64,000 bases of DNA from Akebia trifoliata (GCA_017979445.1 CM030714.1:5580001-5644000), one strand, 5' to 3'. Shown: positions 22,318 through 35,811, numbered from the stretch's first letter. Translations and numbers: made by a program. The notes: a model not told the origin generated them from the sequence alone.

Positions 22318-22693
22318 TTTATGCGCCATCTACGAATCTATGAATGAGCTCGAGGAAGCATTGAAGCTCTTACAAAAGGCAATGAAATTGTTGGAAGACA
22401 CACCGGGGCAGCGATGCATGATTGTAGGGATAGAAGTACTGATGGGTGTGATGCTTTACATGGTTGGATGATATGGAGAGGCTTGGAGCTCTTTTGAGAG
22501 TGTTGTAGCAAAGCTTAGAGCCATTGGAGAGAGGAAATCAGCATTCTTTGGGGTTGTACTGAATCAGATGGGATTGGCTTGTGTACAAGTGTACAAGATT
22601 GATGAGGCTTTTGAGTTGTTTGAAGAAGCAAGGGGGGTACTAGAGCAGGAGTGTGGTACATGTCATCCAGATCAAATGTTTGCAATTGTATGA
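22318..22693 (+). pseudogene. Kinesin light chain-related (KLCR) gene fragment
   Basis: About 120 codons matching the TPR region of plant KINESIN LIGHT CHAIN-RELATED proteins, which link microtubules to the plasma membrane. Recognisable blocks are YESMNELEEALKLLQKAMK, FESVVAKLRAIGERKSAFFG, VLNQMGLACVQVY and ELFEEARGVLEQECG, and it stops shortly after the HPD block. One nonsense codon (TGA near 22469, where G or K is expected) interrupts it. It is a single exonic stretch inside the TIR element, in the same orientation as the TBL fragment but unrelated to it. Confidence 0.82.
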
Positions 22694-24889
22694 AGTCTTG
22701 TGCTCTTTTGGCCATTGCATGAGTAAAACATGCCTTATGTATTGAACAAGAATTGTAAATGAGACATATTGTACGTACAGGCAACTCTTTTTGTATATTG
22801 AATCATTTTTGTAATGTTTTTTTAGGTACCTACTGAATCAAATAAAAATGTTCAACATGAACTTACGAATTCAATCTGTCAATTTTTTTTTTTTTTGAGT
22901 TCTTGAATCCAAAATCGTCTCTCTAGAGGTTGTGAAGTGCTGCTGCAACCCATACCATACGTCTGGTTCTATTAGATATCTAGCAATTTCATCACCACTT
23001 TTAGAATTAAGAAATCATCTCATTCTAAGTGTAGAGCTAGCATACCATAGGAATCTTATTTCTGTTAGGATGAATTGATTTTACTTGAATGTTCTTATGG
23101 TGTTACTTCATTTTGACTTCTTTGCTATTGCATCATGGTGTTTCCTTTTATTAGTTTTTTTTCGTATTAAGTCTTCTTTTATATCGCTATTTTATTATAT
23201 GAAGATAAGATGTTGTTTTTATATACAGTTCAAATTATCGAGTTTCCAAGATACTTCAGGGCCATGTGAGAGTATCGTCAAATAGAAACCCATTTTAGGA
23301 CTTTCTATATAGAAAAAGGTGTGTCATAACTTTTCACTTTCTGAAATCTAATGTTCTAGAGCCAACCACCTTTCCAGCATTGTGCCCTTTGATTTCTTTC
23401 TAGATTTTATTGACTAATTTTCCTCAATTTGTTCATATCCTTATTTATAATAAAGCGCAAATTAGAAGTGAGCCTACTTAAATAGCTTAACCAAGCCTAG
23501 TATACTCAAACATGGCTACAACAAGCATGTAAAATCGTTTTTTTTATGGGTATTATCATACCATAGAGTTGGTCTTTTGATGAAGTAGATTTTACTAAAG
23601 TTATCAAAGTGTATGCATAATTCTTGGATACTGCTTTGCTAGCATGTGGATAGGAATAAATTGCATATGGTGAATAATTTTGTGACTATGCAAGCAACCA
23701 CATTAAATGGATTACCTAAAATCTAGGTTCACATCATGAGTACTTGTTAATTCTACATTGTTGGAATCATTTAAATAGTGGCTCTCAATCTACTTGATCA
23801 AGCATGCATCTATGATTATCTATTAGTGGACTCTCTTGTGGGTCACTACCAATATTTTCATTAATCCATCAAAAACTACATGTCTTTTATTACAAGAGGA
23901 AGAATCATCTATCACCAGACTCAGTTTGTCTATGGTGCTTGGGGAATGAAACATGAAGACTCCTTTCCTATAATAATATAAGCAAAATACTAAGCTTATT
24001 ACTTAAGTTATAAAGCTTACATTTGCAACTATCACTACTACTTCAAAAGCCAAACCTCCATTAAATTCTTCAAAACCAAGCTATCCAATAGAGAGCACTA
24101 AAATGACCAAGAACCATAGCAAAACCCATTTAAACACCCATCACACCTATAACCTATGCAATGATAAATAAATGAAGAATATCTTGAGAAGAGGGATATC
24201 AACACCAACAAGCATAGAACTGGAAATAAGCGAAATTATATACATTTTCAGTTGGAATAAAACTAGAAATAAGTAATGATTATATATATTTCATGAACAT
24301 TCCATGTATCAATAAATAAAGTCTAAAGCTCAAACTGACATTTACATTACATTCCAATTCAAAAGCCTCAAGAATCTCAAAATCTGAAGTTCAAATAATT
24401 GTTTACACGTCAACTAAAAAACAAAGTACATTCATTCCCATGCATCCCCCAACCTACTTCTAAACAAGAGAAAAAAAAGACCACATACTCTGAACTCCAA
24501 TGCTGAAAATTTTCATCAAGATTAGCAAACCAAGTGGAGCTACTGGTGGATTAGTTTGCAAAGTTGCCAAATCAACATCTTCCCCCATTGATGCTTTTGA
24601 GCACCACTTCGTACATTATTGTGCTAAGAAAATGGATCGATCACCACTATCACAATCACATGCTCCTGTTGTAACTTAATTCTCATTTCACAAATTGTAA
24701 AGTAACAGATCACCACACCCTTGGCAATATACATAGCAAAGATATTCAAACTAAACGATATTCAAACCAATAGAATCCACAATATACATTGCAAAGATAT
24801 TCAAACCAATAGAATCCATAAAGTTTATATCTGCCTTAGCTTTACAAATAATTTTAGCACCAAAATTAAGAATGCTCTTTAAAAGCATC
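22694..24889. other. Element interior without recognised gene
   Basis: AT-rich DNA that could be introns or flanks brought in with the captured fragments. A short minus-strand run near 24520-24620 (GEDVDLATLQTNPPVAPLG) looks exon-like, but I cannot assign it. Confidence 0.4.
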
Positions 24890-25117
24890 TTCATCTTGAA
24901 CAGTTACTGAACACACATAAAGATTTCTCATCTTATGGATCATGGCTAACCGAACCATCATCGTCGTCTTCTACACAAGTCTCTCCACTAGTATGTCTAG
25001 AAAAATTGTCTTCTTTAGTTGAATTGTTTCTGCACTATCAATGGTATCAATGGTATCGCCGCTCTCCACAAGCAAGATGATTGTTTCTGCGATTAAGCTT
25101 TCCACATAGATCTGCAT
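24890..25117 (-). pseudogene. Ubiquitin monomer fragment
   Basis: The minus strand reads MQIYVESLIAETIILLVESG then DTID, closely following the ubiquitin N-terminus (MQIFVKTL..., LEVESSDTID). It is diverged afterwards but still recognisable to about 228 nt, the length of one ubiquitin unit. A TAG stop lies near residue 50. The ATG is directly preceded by a polypyrimidine tract and TTTCAG, matching the intron that plant ubiquitin genes carry just before the start codon. This is the third unrelated host fragment in the TIR element, and it runs opposite to the other two. Confidence 0.7.
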
Positions 25118-25848
25118 CTGAAACAATAGAGAAAAAAAAATGATCTTAAAAGGGCTCAGTTAGGTAAATTTAAACTTAATTTCGAAAGTTCTATAACCAA
25201 AACAACATGATCATCAAAATAGGTAAATTTAAACTTAATTTATTACAAGAACATTCATAACAAAGAAGAATTGGAGACCACAATTGAGGGAAAACAGTCA
25301 TCAAAAGACAGCATTCATTGGCTCATCAAAGGTGGCAATTTCCATGTTTTCTGTTTTTTGAATACTAATAACTTCCTTACCCTTGCCTACGCAAGAAGGG
25401 ATTCCAAGATACATGCCTGGGCTAAATTCACATATCATGTCTATTGATGGCCTTTATGCAGCTACACCACCCTGCTTAAACACACCAAGATTGATGTTTT
25501 TATTGCTCCATATGGTAGATCATTTTCACAATAGGATGACCATACAAAACCAACAACAGAGGTCCTCATACTCATCCCAAAGATTTGGGGTCAGCTAACC
25601 AACAACAGAGGTAGTAACCAAAAGTACAATCCTTAAGAAAATTAAAACCAAGATCCGTAAGACTCATTTTCAAATGCAAAACAAAACAAAACAAAACAGA
25701 ACTCACCTAGCTTTGTGAACAAGAGCTAAACACATTACCTCAACAAAACCCTAGTGTATGAGCCAAATGTTTCAGAACATTTACTAACCTGACGAAGGCT
25801 AAACGAACAGCCGTTCGTGTTCGTGAGATGGAGTTGCAGGGCGGAATA
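25118..25848. other. Element interior, right side
   Basis: No confident gene. The words CCCAAAGATTTGGGGTCAGC near 25575-25594 recur in diverged form at 57118 and 57280, so this is probably a dispersed repeat. A short ACAAA repeat lies at about 25677-25699. Confidence 0.4.
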
Positions 25849-26387
25849 GGGTCCTGTTCGTGTTCGTGTTCGTGCGAGAGATGGAGTTTCACACACAATG
25901 ATAGAGTGAGAGAGGTAGTCGCAGCGAGGAATAGAGCGAGAGCGAGAGAGAATGAAAGAACAAAAGAGAGGGTTTCAGTGAGAGAGAGAGGGTTTGATCG
26001 GGTTTAAGCGAGAGAGGCAGCGTGAGTGAGTGAGAGAGTGAGAGAGGCAGCATGAGTGAGTGAGTGAGAGAGTGAGAGAGAGAGCGAACGAGAGAGAATG
26101 AGAGAGCGAGAGCGAGAGCGAGTGAGAAGAGAGAGAGCGAGAGAGAGTTCGAAGAGAAAGGGTTTGGAGTTCTGTTCGAACAGAACATAGAGTTTTGTTC
26201 TGTTTGGTTTAAAGAGAAGAGGGATGTCAAAATAAAATGAATATATTTTGAGGGATGGCGCTGCAAATATATGTATAAATTTAAGTTTCGCTGAGATTAA
26301 ATCGTGGCCGTCTGATGGCGTAATATCGAACGACCCATATAAGTTTGCCAATCCGTTTGCCAAAAATTTAGCCAGCGAACGCTCCCC
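25849..26387 (-). repeat. Right terminal inverted repeat of the gene-carrying element
   Basis: Complement of the left arm. It ends GCCAGCGAACGCTCCCC next to a TA tract. It is longer than the left arm because its GAGAGA/GTGAGT inner repeats are expanded. Long spurious open frames cross it because of the repeats. Confidence 0.75.
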
Positions 26388-26427
26388 TCTATATATATAT
26401 CCCATATATATATATATATATATATAT

Positions 26428-26692
26428 GTGGGAGCGGTTCAACAGCCCCATAATGGTGCCCCACATGGTGCCACGCATTTTTCAAAACATGGGTTACAAG
26501 CTTTGGAATGAGTTGATTTTTTGTGAGGATGATCTCTATGATGAGGAGATCATCCTCATAAAAAATCAGCTTATTCCAAAACTTCTAACCCCGTCAAAAG
26601 TGATTTATAAAAATTGGATGGTCCACGATTCTTCAACTTGTAAACTTGGGTTAGAAGTTTCAAAATGAGCTGATTTTTTGTGAGGATGATCT
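26428..26692. mobile_element. Truncated TA-flanked foldback element
   Basis: Starts GTGGGAGCGGTTCAACAGCC after a TA run and contains the shared interior words (GAATGAGTTGATTTTTTGTG, GAGGATGATCTC and complements). The right end is missing: at 26692-26693 it passes directly into sequence homologous to NIP intron 4. The break therefore lies inside the element. Confidence 0.7.
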
Positions 26693-26963
26693 TTTAGTGT
26701 TAAATTTGCCATAAATCTTATATTGGAAAAAAAAAATTAAAAGACAAAGGTTTTGTATTTTAAAATGCCTTAATTCTATTCGAATCAAACTGGCTTTAAA
26801 GTCAAATTAAATCTAGTTGAATCGAAACCAACTGAGTCCAATTTCATTTACATCACAATTGGACCAATCACTAACACAGTGAATGGATTAGATTTAATGC
26901 ATTTAGCATTATTAGTTCAGAGAGTTATAAATATATGAGGTGGTTTTTATATGATCGTGACAG

Positions 26964-27170
26964 GCCCATTTCGGGTGCATCAATAAACCCAGCTCGGAGT
27001 TTGGGTCTAGCAATTGTATCGAACCGCCACGATGGAATATGGGTTTATATATTGGGGCCATATCAGGTGCATGGGCCTACAATATCATTCGTTTCACAGA
27101 CAAGCCAGTGCGTGAGATCATTAAGACAGGCTCTTTCCTCAAGAGCTTAGGAAGGGACGCCTCCAATTAA
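26964..27170 (+). pseudogene. NIP aquaporin last-exon pseudogene
   Basis: Copy of exon 5 of the gene at 57971-62843. After an intact acceptor (CGTGACAG) it encodes PISGASINPARSLG, i.e. the second NPA box with the following Arg, then loses frame. Thirteen bases are missing after GGGGCC at about 27060 relative to the other copy, a deletion between two GGGGCC repeats. Exons 1-4 are absent. It is non-functional. Confidence 0.92.
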
Positions 27171-27342
27171 TAGTGTTCCATTTCATTTGTTTTTCAATTT
27201 TTTTAAGGGGGCAAGGTAAAGTCTTCTTCTTTTTCTGTCCTAATATGTAATTTTAAAAGTAGGAGAGTTATTTATTTAGTTTTAAATAATAAACTAGTTT
27301 TTTTTTTTTTTTAAGTCTTTAAATTTTTTTTTTTTTTGAAGA

Positions 27343-27463
27343 GAGATTCTATTGCCACTCCAACTTTTGCTTACACCATCCCAATTCATGTGTAAATTAC
27401 CAAATAATTAGCACACATCTTGGGGTGGTATTACAAAAGTTGGTGTGGCAATAGAAACTTTCT
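27343..27463. mobile_element. Foldback MITE downstream of the NIP fragment
   Basis: About 120 bp with arms TTCTATTGCCACTCCAACTT and the complement AAGTTGGTGTGGCAATAGAA. The same insertion is at 63019-63140. Similar arms occur at about 54595 and 55265, so the family is dispersed. Confidence 0.65.
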
Positions 27464-28326
27464 TCTTTAATCGCCTACTCTAACTAAAGTGATTAGAGGG
27501 ATCATGAGATTATAATTTTACTTATCTTTATGAAAATAACCCTAACAAATATTAAGTTGAGATGGAAAGATGGGGGGCATTTATGAGATTTCCAAAATTT
27601 TGATTGCAAATTACTTCTACTCCACTTTCTCTCATTATAAAATATTGAGTAAAATGTTTTGAAAATTACATAATAAAAAAAAAGATATTTTTATAATTTT
27701 AAAAACTAATGAATGTGATTATAAGGATGTGGTTTGCAATTTTTTTTGGTTTTTAATCAAAATGACGCTACTTATCAAATTTAAACAAAGGTGAGGGCGT
27801 TTGTAAGATCCAAATTTTGGTGTCTAACCTCTTCTACTCCACCTTCTCTCATTATAATAGTCAATATGTTTTTTAAAGGAATTAATATAGAGTTTGCTAT
27901 TTCAATATTTTTACCGGAAAAGTGATAATGGCTTGGCAGGTGCATTTTATTTTGGAAAAATTACCTAATACCCCTAAATTGAAGTTTTCCTAATAAATAC
28001 CCCAATTTTTTGGACATTAACTTAATAATACGGCTAGTAAAGTTTTATCAATTAAATGCCCATTGACCTTAAAAAAAACTTAGATATATATTCATGATAC
28101 CCATATATATTTTTGCCTAGATTGGAAGAAAAGTTGATCAACAACCACTGGCGTGTGTGTGTTAATGAGGTGCTCTATCTAAATAAGCTATAATCATTGT
28201 GCTTGTTCCATAAATATTGTAATATATATGTAGTTAATTTCTTACCAAGATAATAATTTAATGATTAGTCATGGTAGTCTTGATTTCTTTTTCTTTTTCG
28301 GCCCAAGATTCATATTGGTCAGAAGT

Positions 28327-31300
28327 AAGATTTCATCTATAATCCATCGTGTGATTTAGTCACATTTCGGGTTTTTTGAATGATAAATGAGCTACTTAAT
28401 ACAATGGTTAGAGTATTGCTTTGCTTACTTGTACATGATTGTCAGGTGTTGGATTTGGGGAATATTTATAGAATGAAGAGGGTTCATTTAGTGGAAGGTA
28501 ATGGATTAAAAATTAGGCAAAGGGGAGAATAATGGAGAAAATTAGGTATGACTTGGGCCAATAGACTTTGAAAGTTTGGTAAGACTTGAGTTAAATGGTT
28601 TCGAAGTAGACTTGGGCTTAAGGATCCATTTTAGATGAAGCCCAAGGATTAATAAACTGATTTAAAGAAGCCCAAAGGTCTAAATTTGGGTTGCATAAGG
28701 CTCTTTCACTTCGTTCTTCTTTCTTCTGTCTTTTCATATCATCCCTTCTTGTTCCAATTGCAGTTCTGACAACATTAATGTACATCATCAAATATATCAT
28801 AAAATCGAGAATTTAACAATATTTATAATAAATATGCATGTAATGATGTTTATACATTAATCGATGTAATTCTTGGGATTTGATTGAGAAAATTTTCAAA
28901 TATATGATTAATTAGTCTCAAAAGATACAATTTTCAACTCTGGTCACACCTCCAAACCAAAGTTTTTCTAGTCTCGAACAAAACAAAGGCCCTGCTTGGT
29001 AAGTCGTAAAATGCAAAATTTTGTATTTACAGTATTATGCAATTAAAGATTTTACAACTTTTTGTGGGTCGAGTGCTTGGTAATATTTCTAGAAAATGCT
29101 TATAAAGTTTTGCGAGTGCTTGGTTAATAAAGAAAATGCAAAAATTTAGAAGAAAAAAAAAACCATAGTTTTAGAACCAACTAATAATGTATATAAAAGC
29201 ACAAGAATTGAATAATTTGGTCGTTGAGAGAAAATTTTGGGAGAAAATATGGGAGCAGTTTAAGTGCTTTATTTTTTTAATACACATGGCTTCATGCCAT
29301 TGGTTCATCAGCTTAGCACACAGCAAATCTACTTTCCTGAGGAGGAATCCTGATTCCTAATCACCTTGTAATAGCCAACTTAATCCTTATCCAGATAAGG
29401 TAACTAGTCAGAGGGACAAAATCCTTTTATATTGTGATTATTTCCCTAACTATATATATTAAATCCTAATAAATCCACATGGCACGAATGAGGATGGTTT
29501 TATCCCTCCACAAATACCATGTTTTCCAATGAACTCATAGCTCACTTGAATTTTTGGGTCCTACGGTGTGGGATATGAATTTACAAAAAAATCAAACAGT
29601 AGAAAATGATTTTCCAAAGATGATTAAGCAACTAAATTTACAAAAAAAACTCAAACAATAGAAAATGATTTCAAAACTTGGTTTGACATCTCATTTCAGA
29701 CAAGACAATCCATTAAACTCAATTTACGTTACTTTTTTTTTTATGGGTGGTTTACATTAATTGATTTACATATATTTAAAATAAAATGATTATAATTTTG
29801 CAATAAAAAACATAAATTATGAAATGTTTAGTCATAAAATCATATGCTTATTAACATAATAAATATTTATTATCTAAAAAAAATTATCTAATTCAAAATC
29901 TATGAAATCCCAGTTGACTCGGCTGAGATTTTCAAAATATTGTACGAGATATCTCGTTTATCTAAGGAGACGATGTGAATGTTGAGACACCGTGCAAATC
30001 CGTATTGTCATTTAACAAGACCAAGATGACTCAGGTGAGTCATCTTAGTCTTGGTCAAGATTAAAACCATGGCTAAAAGTGATTTCTCATGTAATGTTTC
30101 ATGTATAATTGAACACAAGTAAATGGTTAGTTTAGAAATAATTTGTTGGAAAATCTGAAATGTTGAGTACCAGTGTGCAATTGATAGTAGTCCCTCACCC
30201 AAGATCTTTGGTTAGCAATTCAAACAAAAATTCAATTCGTGAAAAATTTGAGTTCTACTTGATTTTGGATAACAAAAATCTGGTATAAAATTCGGGCAAT
30301 AATTCACTAAATGAAAAATATGCGGTATATGCTTCATATGTGTATTATTTGTTCATTTCAAAAATTCGAAAACCAAAAATTTGGACATGTGATAGTGATG
30401 GTGATGGTAATAATGATGGTGGTGATAATGAGGACATTGAAGTTATTGTTCCATTGATTTTTAAAAGAAGACCAAAGTCAAGGGACAAATCATCACTTTG
30501 AAAAATTAAATAGTAATCTCAAATAAATGTAAAGAGTCATGTCATTATTTTTTTTTTTAAATAAAAAGGACAGTTGTCATGTAAAAAAGTGGATTCCTCC
30601 AAAATTTTGAAGCATGGCCGCTTCAAAGTCGATTTGTGTTACACGTTACAACTTACAAGTTTACACTTTGTAACATACAACAAGTCATAGTAGCATTTTT
30701 TTTTCCATTGAATTTTATAAAAATTTGGAAAGGTTGTAAAAAACAGGTTTTATTATTTTCAAACTTAAAATCCATGAATTAATCAAAATAGTTTAATAAT
30801 CCGGAGAGTAATACTTTCATTGAAAAAAATGAAAAATTCGTGAGTTTTTCAAAATTTAAATGAGAGATTGTTAACAAGGATTCAAATTCCATAACTTAAT
30901 TTTATCTTCTCATTTAAGTCAAACCCTTTAAATCAATTTAAAAAGTTTTTTAAAATTTCATCATAATTCAACATTTTTAAGGTTTTATTATTAGTAAGTT
31001 GTTCCATTGATGAAATTAGTTTGTTTCCAAAAAATCGTATCTTGAAAATACAACATTTAACATTGTGTACTTTAAACAATTTACAAAGCTCAATGGTTCT
31101 CTTGATATGTTATTTGAAACACTCTATTTATCTAGTTGAATCGGCCAACTTTATTGGATGCCTTAGGCTTTTGGGTGAAGAATGTAGAGATTTTTTTTCG
31201 AATATTACTTAGCAAACCTTAATTTGTAGGGATTTTTTTTCTAAATACCCATAATTTTTGGGAGATATCTTGATAGTGTAGCTAGTAAAAATTTTCTTTC

Positions 31301-32271
31301 TTAATGTCTTTTAATCCCTCTTTCAATCATTTAGATAGATGATTCAAATTGTCAAGATCAACCTTTCCTTCAATCGTCGAGATTGACATTTAGAAATTTG
31401 TCGATCTTGTCGTTAGAACATGATCAATTATCAAGATCAATGATTCAAATCATTGAGGTCAACTATTTGAATTGTTGATGTCGATAATTTGAATCTTTTA
31501 TCAGGGTGGGGGAACATTAAGAAAGAAAGACTTTTACTAATTTGGCTATCAAGATATTGTTAGAAAATTCACGACGCATTTAGAATGACGTCCCTAATGT
31601 CACAACGTGAAAAAAAGCTTATATTTGATGGTCCAAGACTGTAGAATTATATAAAATCTAACGGACCAAAGCGTTAAATTTTTCATTGTCAATTTTTTTT
31701 TTCAACGGATTAAAACCGTCAAATTAATAGAGGATGCGAGAAATTTGATGGTTCTAAATCATTGAATTGGGGAATGTTAAAATTTTCAACGGCCATGAAA
31801 TTTGGTTTCTAATATTTGTGGGTTTTAGCCCGTCAACTTTTCTTGTGAAAATTTTCAGTTTTCACATAGTGTGTAGGTCTATATATTAAGTAATTTTTGC
31901 CTTTTCGTTTTGTTTTGGAGTATTTCTTCACATTTTGGCAAAGAGACATAAAAGAAAGAGTCGTGGTGGAGTAACATTGTGGGGGACATTTCTGACGTGG
32001 AAGTGTGTAGCTAGGAACCATGGATGCTTTTCTTCGGGATACATAAGAAAAAGATTTATGATCAAACATATCCTGAGGTAATTGATTATGATTTTGTGAT
32101 TGAGGGGGTGGGGGGTTAGAGGGGAGCGTCAGAAAATCATTACACCTATATATAATGTCTATAAGAATGGAATTATATTTTAGTTTCTTTACTTTATCTT
32201 AAATTCATTAATTGGAATGGGAGTCGTGGTATTTTTTCTTTCTCCCACCTAGAGTAAAGAACTTATTCATC
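28327..32271. other. Spacer between the NIP fragment and copy B
   Basis: No gene recognised. 29280-29560 and 30880-31170 resemble 44910-45260 and 45510-45780 (for example the shared words GAATTTTTGGGTCCTACGGTG and CCAACTTTATTGGATCC/G). This indicates an older, diverged duplication of sequence that lies downstream of an LRR gene. A hAT-like right end (ATTAAAACCATGG) is at about 30061-30073. Confidence 0.5.
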
Positions 32272-33242
32272 AATTCCATGGTTTCTAATTGAAGAAAAGG
32301 ATCTAACTCCTCTTCTCCCATTTGTAAAAGTGGATCAACTCCCTTATTATTTTAACACATATATCATTATCTTTTTTCAATAATAATGTGAGATTAATAA
32401 ATATTCTTCTTTGGCCCACCTCAATTAGGAAAGCAACTAAATCTCTTTATATGATGCCTTGGTTTTTTTTTTTTTTTTTTTTTATCTTATATTCCTTAAT
32501 TGGAAAGAGAGTGATGATATTCTTCTTTCTCCCACCTCAAGCTCAAGGAAAGAACTTATTCATCCACTGATCCATGGTTTGTAATTAAAGAAAAGGATCT
32601 AAGTCCTCATCTTCTCTCATCTTCATCTATAAAAGTAGATCGATTCTCCTATTATTGTAATGCTTTTCATGCTTTCAAATTGAAGAGCAAAATTACCATC
32701 GCTTAAAATCTATATCGATCCAAAGGATAGAGATAGAGAGAAGAAGGTGTGTTTAGAATTGAAGATTCACAAAACAAAGAGGATTTCTTATTTCTACAAA
32801 CTATTCAATTTCAATAGCCTAAGGTACACTAATTGAATCTTATACTTTAGCACAATATTATTCTTATGTAGAAATTGAAAATTATTGATATTGTAAACCT
32901 AGTTGAATGTCATAATTTTGGCCCAACATGTGAAAAAAAAAAAACAAAAATTATTAGTTCGTGCATGGTTGAATGTTGTAATTTTGCCTAACATTATTCT
33001 TATATTTGAATTCGAAATGATTAACCTAGTTAAGGCTTATTTTTTATCATTTGTAGTTAACCAAATTGGATTGTTTATGGAATTAAATTACTTAAAAGAT
33101 TATTCATTAGGGCTATATTAAAGACAATGACATTCACTGTCAAAATCGTTTGGAATGAATTGCAATTGCACTTTAAAATTTGTTTTAAGATTTGAGAGAC
33201 CATTTAGAAGGAAGGATTTTAATAATTGAACTATTAAGATAT

Positions 33243-33636
33243 GAGTAGGGATCCATAACACTTTCCCGTACCTAACCAAGGTCAAATGGCAGCACATTTT
33301 ATGCCACATAGAATATTTTGGGACCCACTGACCGTATGGATATGAGGTCCATCTCTTGGTGAACCTCCACACAAAAGATCAGTTTGATTGGCGATGTGCA
33401 TCCATTGATTATAACATTATCTTAACAATGATTTGTAATCGTTGGATTTAAACTCTTTTCAAGAGGTTTGACCTAGTGGACACAAGTTATCAAACACTAA
33501 GATTTTCAATATGTAGCTTTACCAAGGAATGGATCACATATCCATATAGTCAGTGGATCATAAAAATGTCACATGTCATAAAATGAGGTGCCACCTGACC
33601 TTGGTTAGGTACGGGACACCTCCTAGATCCTTACTC
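33243..33636. mobile_element. Mutator-like MITE, copy B
   Basis: A 394-bp foldback element with perfect 9-bp direct repeats TTAAGATAT at 33234-33242 and 33637-33645. It is homologous to 1039-1412. Confidence 0.8.
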
Positions 33637-35811
33637 TTAAGATATTACCCAAAAGTTAGGGATTGTTTAGCAATAAGTCTCAAAATCAGAGTGCATTAAT
33701 TAAAGATTCGTGCTAGAGTAGGATTAAAATTGACATTGACTCTCACATTGTTGATGTGGAGGTGCACATATAGCTGCAGATGCTTTTCATTCATGTGTAT
33801 CTCGATGAAAGGCATCTATGTTTCCAACACTGTAGAATCAGTGTCAATTTTAAGGTTACTTCAACATTTTCATTAAGTAAATATCTTTTTTTTAAAGAGT
33901 CGTAATGAGTACACGTGGTCTTGATATGTAGTTGGGTACGTGACTGACATGGCAAGGGCACAAAACTGCACATCTTTTTCCTATGTATCCTGATGAAAAT
34001 GATCTATGATTATGTGTCCTTGCCACATCAGCTATGAATCCAACCTCGTACTAAGATCACGTGCATTTATCATGACTCTGTTTTAGATGGTTAAGACTAA
34101 ATTTTAATTTACCCCCTCCCATAAAAGCACATCAGGAAAATCTTAGTGGAACTTTTTTTCACTGTGATTTTCACTGCATTGATGTGGTGGCAATAGATGT
34201 GTTTCCTCCGGATACGAGTGAAAAGCATTTGTGGTTATGTGGCCACCTCCTCATCAGCACAGTGTGAAACGGAGCGGAAAACAAAGTCCCGCCACAAGGC
34301 TCTTTTGAATATTTTAATTTAATATAAATGTTTTTTTAATAAATAAAAATAAATATTTAGCACAAGAAGTCAAGGACAATGCTAGTCCCATGCTAACACT
34401 CCTCCCTCTTAAAAACACGTGTCCCTCCAAATTCCTCTAAATATCATAGATACTCAAGAGTGTTCCTATGGCTCTGTGAATATTAGAGATACCTTCATGT
34501 GTTTTTGAATTATTGACATGACTCCCTTGACTTCAGTCTTTAATCATTAACTAATAAAAAGTGACTTTTATGCACTAACATCTTCATCACCATTATTGTG
34601 ATGATGATAAACTAAAGAAGTTGCGGTGCCTAGATATTTATCTCACTTGGATCATGGAGGCCATTCTTTCCCTAGTTTTAAATATACTATAAGTAATGTT
34701 GGTTTATGTTCTTGTGCTGTGTCCTTTTATGATTGTTGATATTCTAATAAGAAAGTCTTCACTCAATCCATACTCGACTGATGTTTTACAAACACAGAAC
34801 TATAGATGTTTTTCCTTAGGATACACAAATTCACATTTGTTATGCATCTTGAGGAAATAGATCTATAGCTCCATGTCTATAACACGTTAGTCAAGTATAG
34901 ATCAAGTGAAGACTTTCTCATTAGAAAGTCATATTTCTGTTTATTACGTTCTTGTGTTTGCAACTATGTCTTCTATTCAGAGTTGGGTTTTATAAAATAA
35001 AAAGGGTACCATTCAATTTGAATTGTCAATATATAAATAATCATTAGAAATAGTGTTACTGTCTATTCTCATGAACTGGCCGTTCATGTAATTTAAAATA
35101 TTATAATTAATGAAAATCGTTTTTTACTAGATTTTTATTGAAGAAAGGAAGTTGAAAACTGTTGGAAATATGAAGAAAATAGAAATTGTGTAGACAATCA
35201 ATTCAACATAAATGAAATAAAGTATTTGAGATGAAACAAATAACCTAGATATATTGATATCATCGATGAGATTTTATGATGCATCTAGACACATCTTAAG
35301 AATAATTTAAGTAATTTACAATCCATCCTTTTTATAAATATATACAAGTATGGGGACCAATAAGATAAGTGAACCTCCTATGCTAGTTTGCAAACTAGTG
35401 AAGAGACTCATCTCCGGATCAATTATATGAGATTTCTCCAAAAGGCAACATCTTAATTATATGAAATTTTTTCTCCATTCTAAAGGTATGAGAAAACTTC
35501 GGAATAAAAATAAATAAATAAAAAAGAATGATGAGACATAAAATATAAAATATATTTTAGAAATTATGAAAAATTAAATGTATCTATCTAATCATTCATA
35601 AGATATTTATTTTAATTTATTCTATATTTCCTATTTAACATATTCCCAATCATAATTAGACATGTTATGATGGCATATAAAGTTTACTCATCGACATATC
35701 TTTTGATCAAAACAATAAATTATTGAAAAAAATAAAAAATCAATACATCAAGATGTTACCATCTAATCCCATATTTCTACATTTATAAATCACCAAACTT
35801 TATTAGAGTCG

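Larger units (their letters stand above)
20536..26387. mobile_element. 5.85-kb gene-carrying element with long TIRs in a TA tract
   Basis: Begins GGGGAGCGTTCGCTGGCTAA and ends with its complement, and both ends abut (TA)n runs. The inverted arms are about 430 bp (20536-20967) and 540 bp (25849-26387). They are about 80 percent similar in the first 150 bp, then strongly CT-rich on the outward-to-inward strand. The interior has no transposase. It carries fragments of three unrelated host genes, with introns retained: a TBL gene (21436-21884, plus), a kinesin-light-chain-related gene (22318-22693, plus) and ubiquitin (24890-25117, minus). This is the architecture of a Pack-type non-autonomous DNA transposon. 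No 8-9-bp target duplication can be read because of the TA flanks. Confidence 0.75.
26693..28326. repeat. Duplicated 3' end of the NIP locus
   Basis: Colinear with 62374-64000 at high identity, covering the end of intron 4, exon 5 and the downstream flank, including a foldback MITE (27343-27463 matching 63019-63140). The left junction has a 3-bp microhomology (TTT). The match runs to the end of the window on the other side. Confidence 0.92.
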
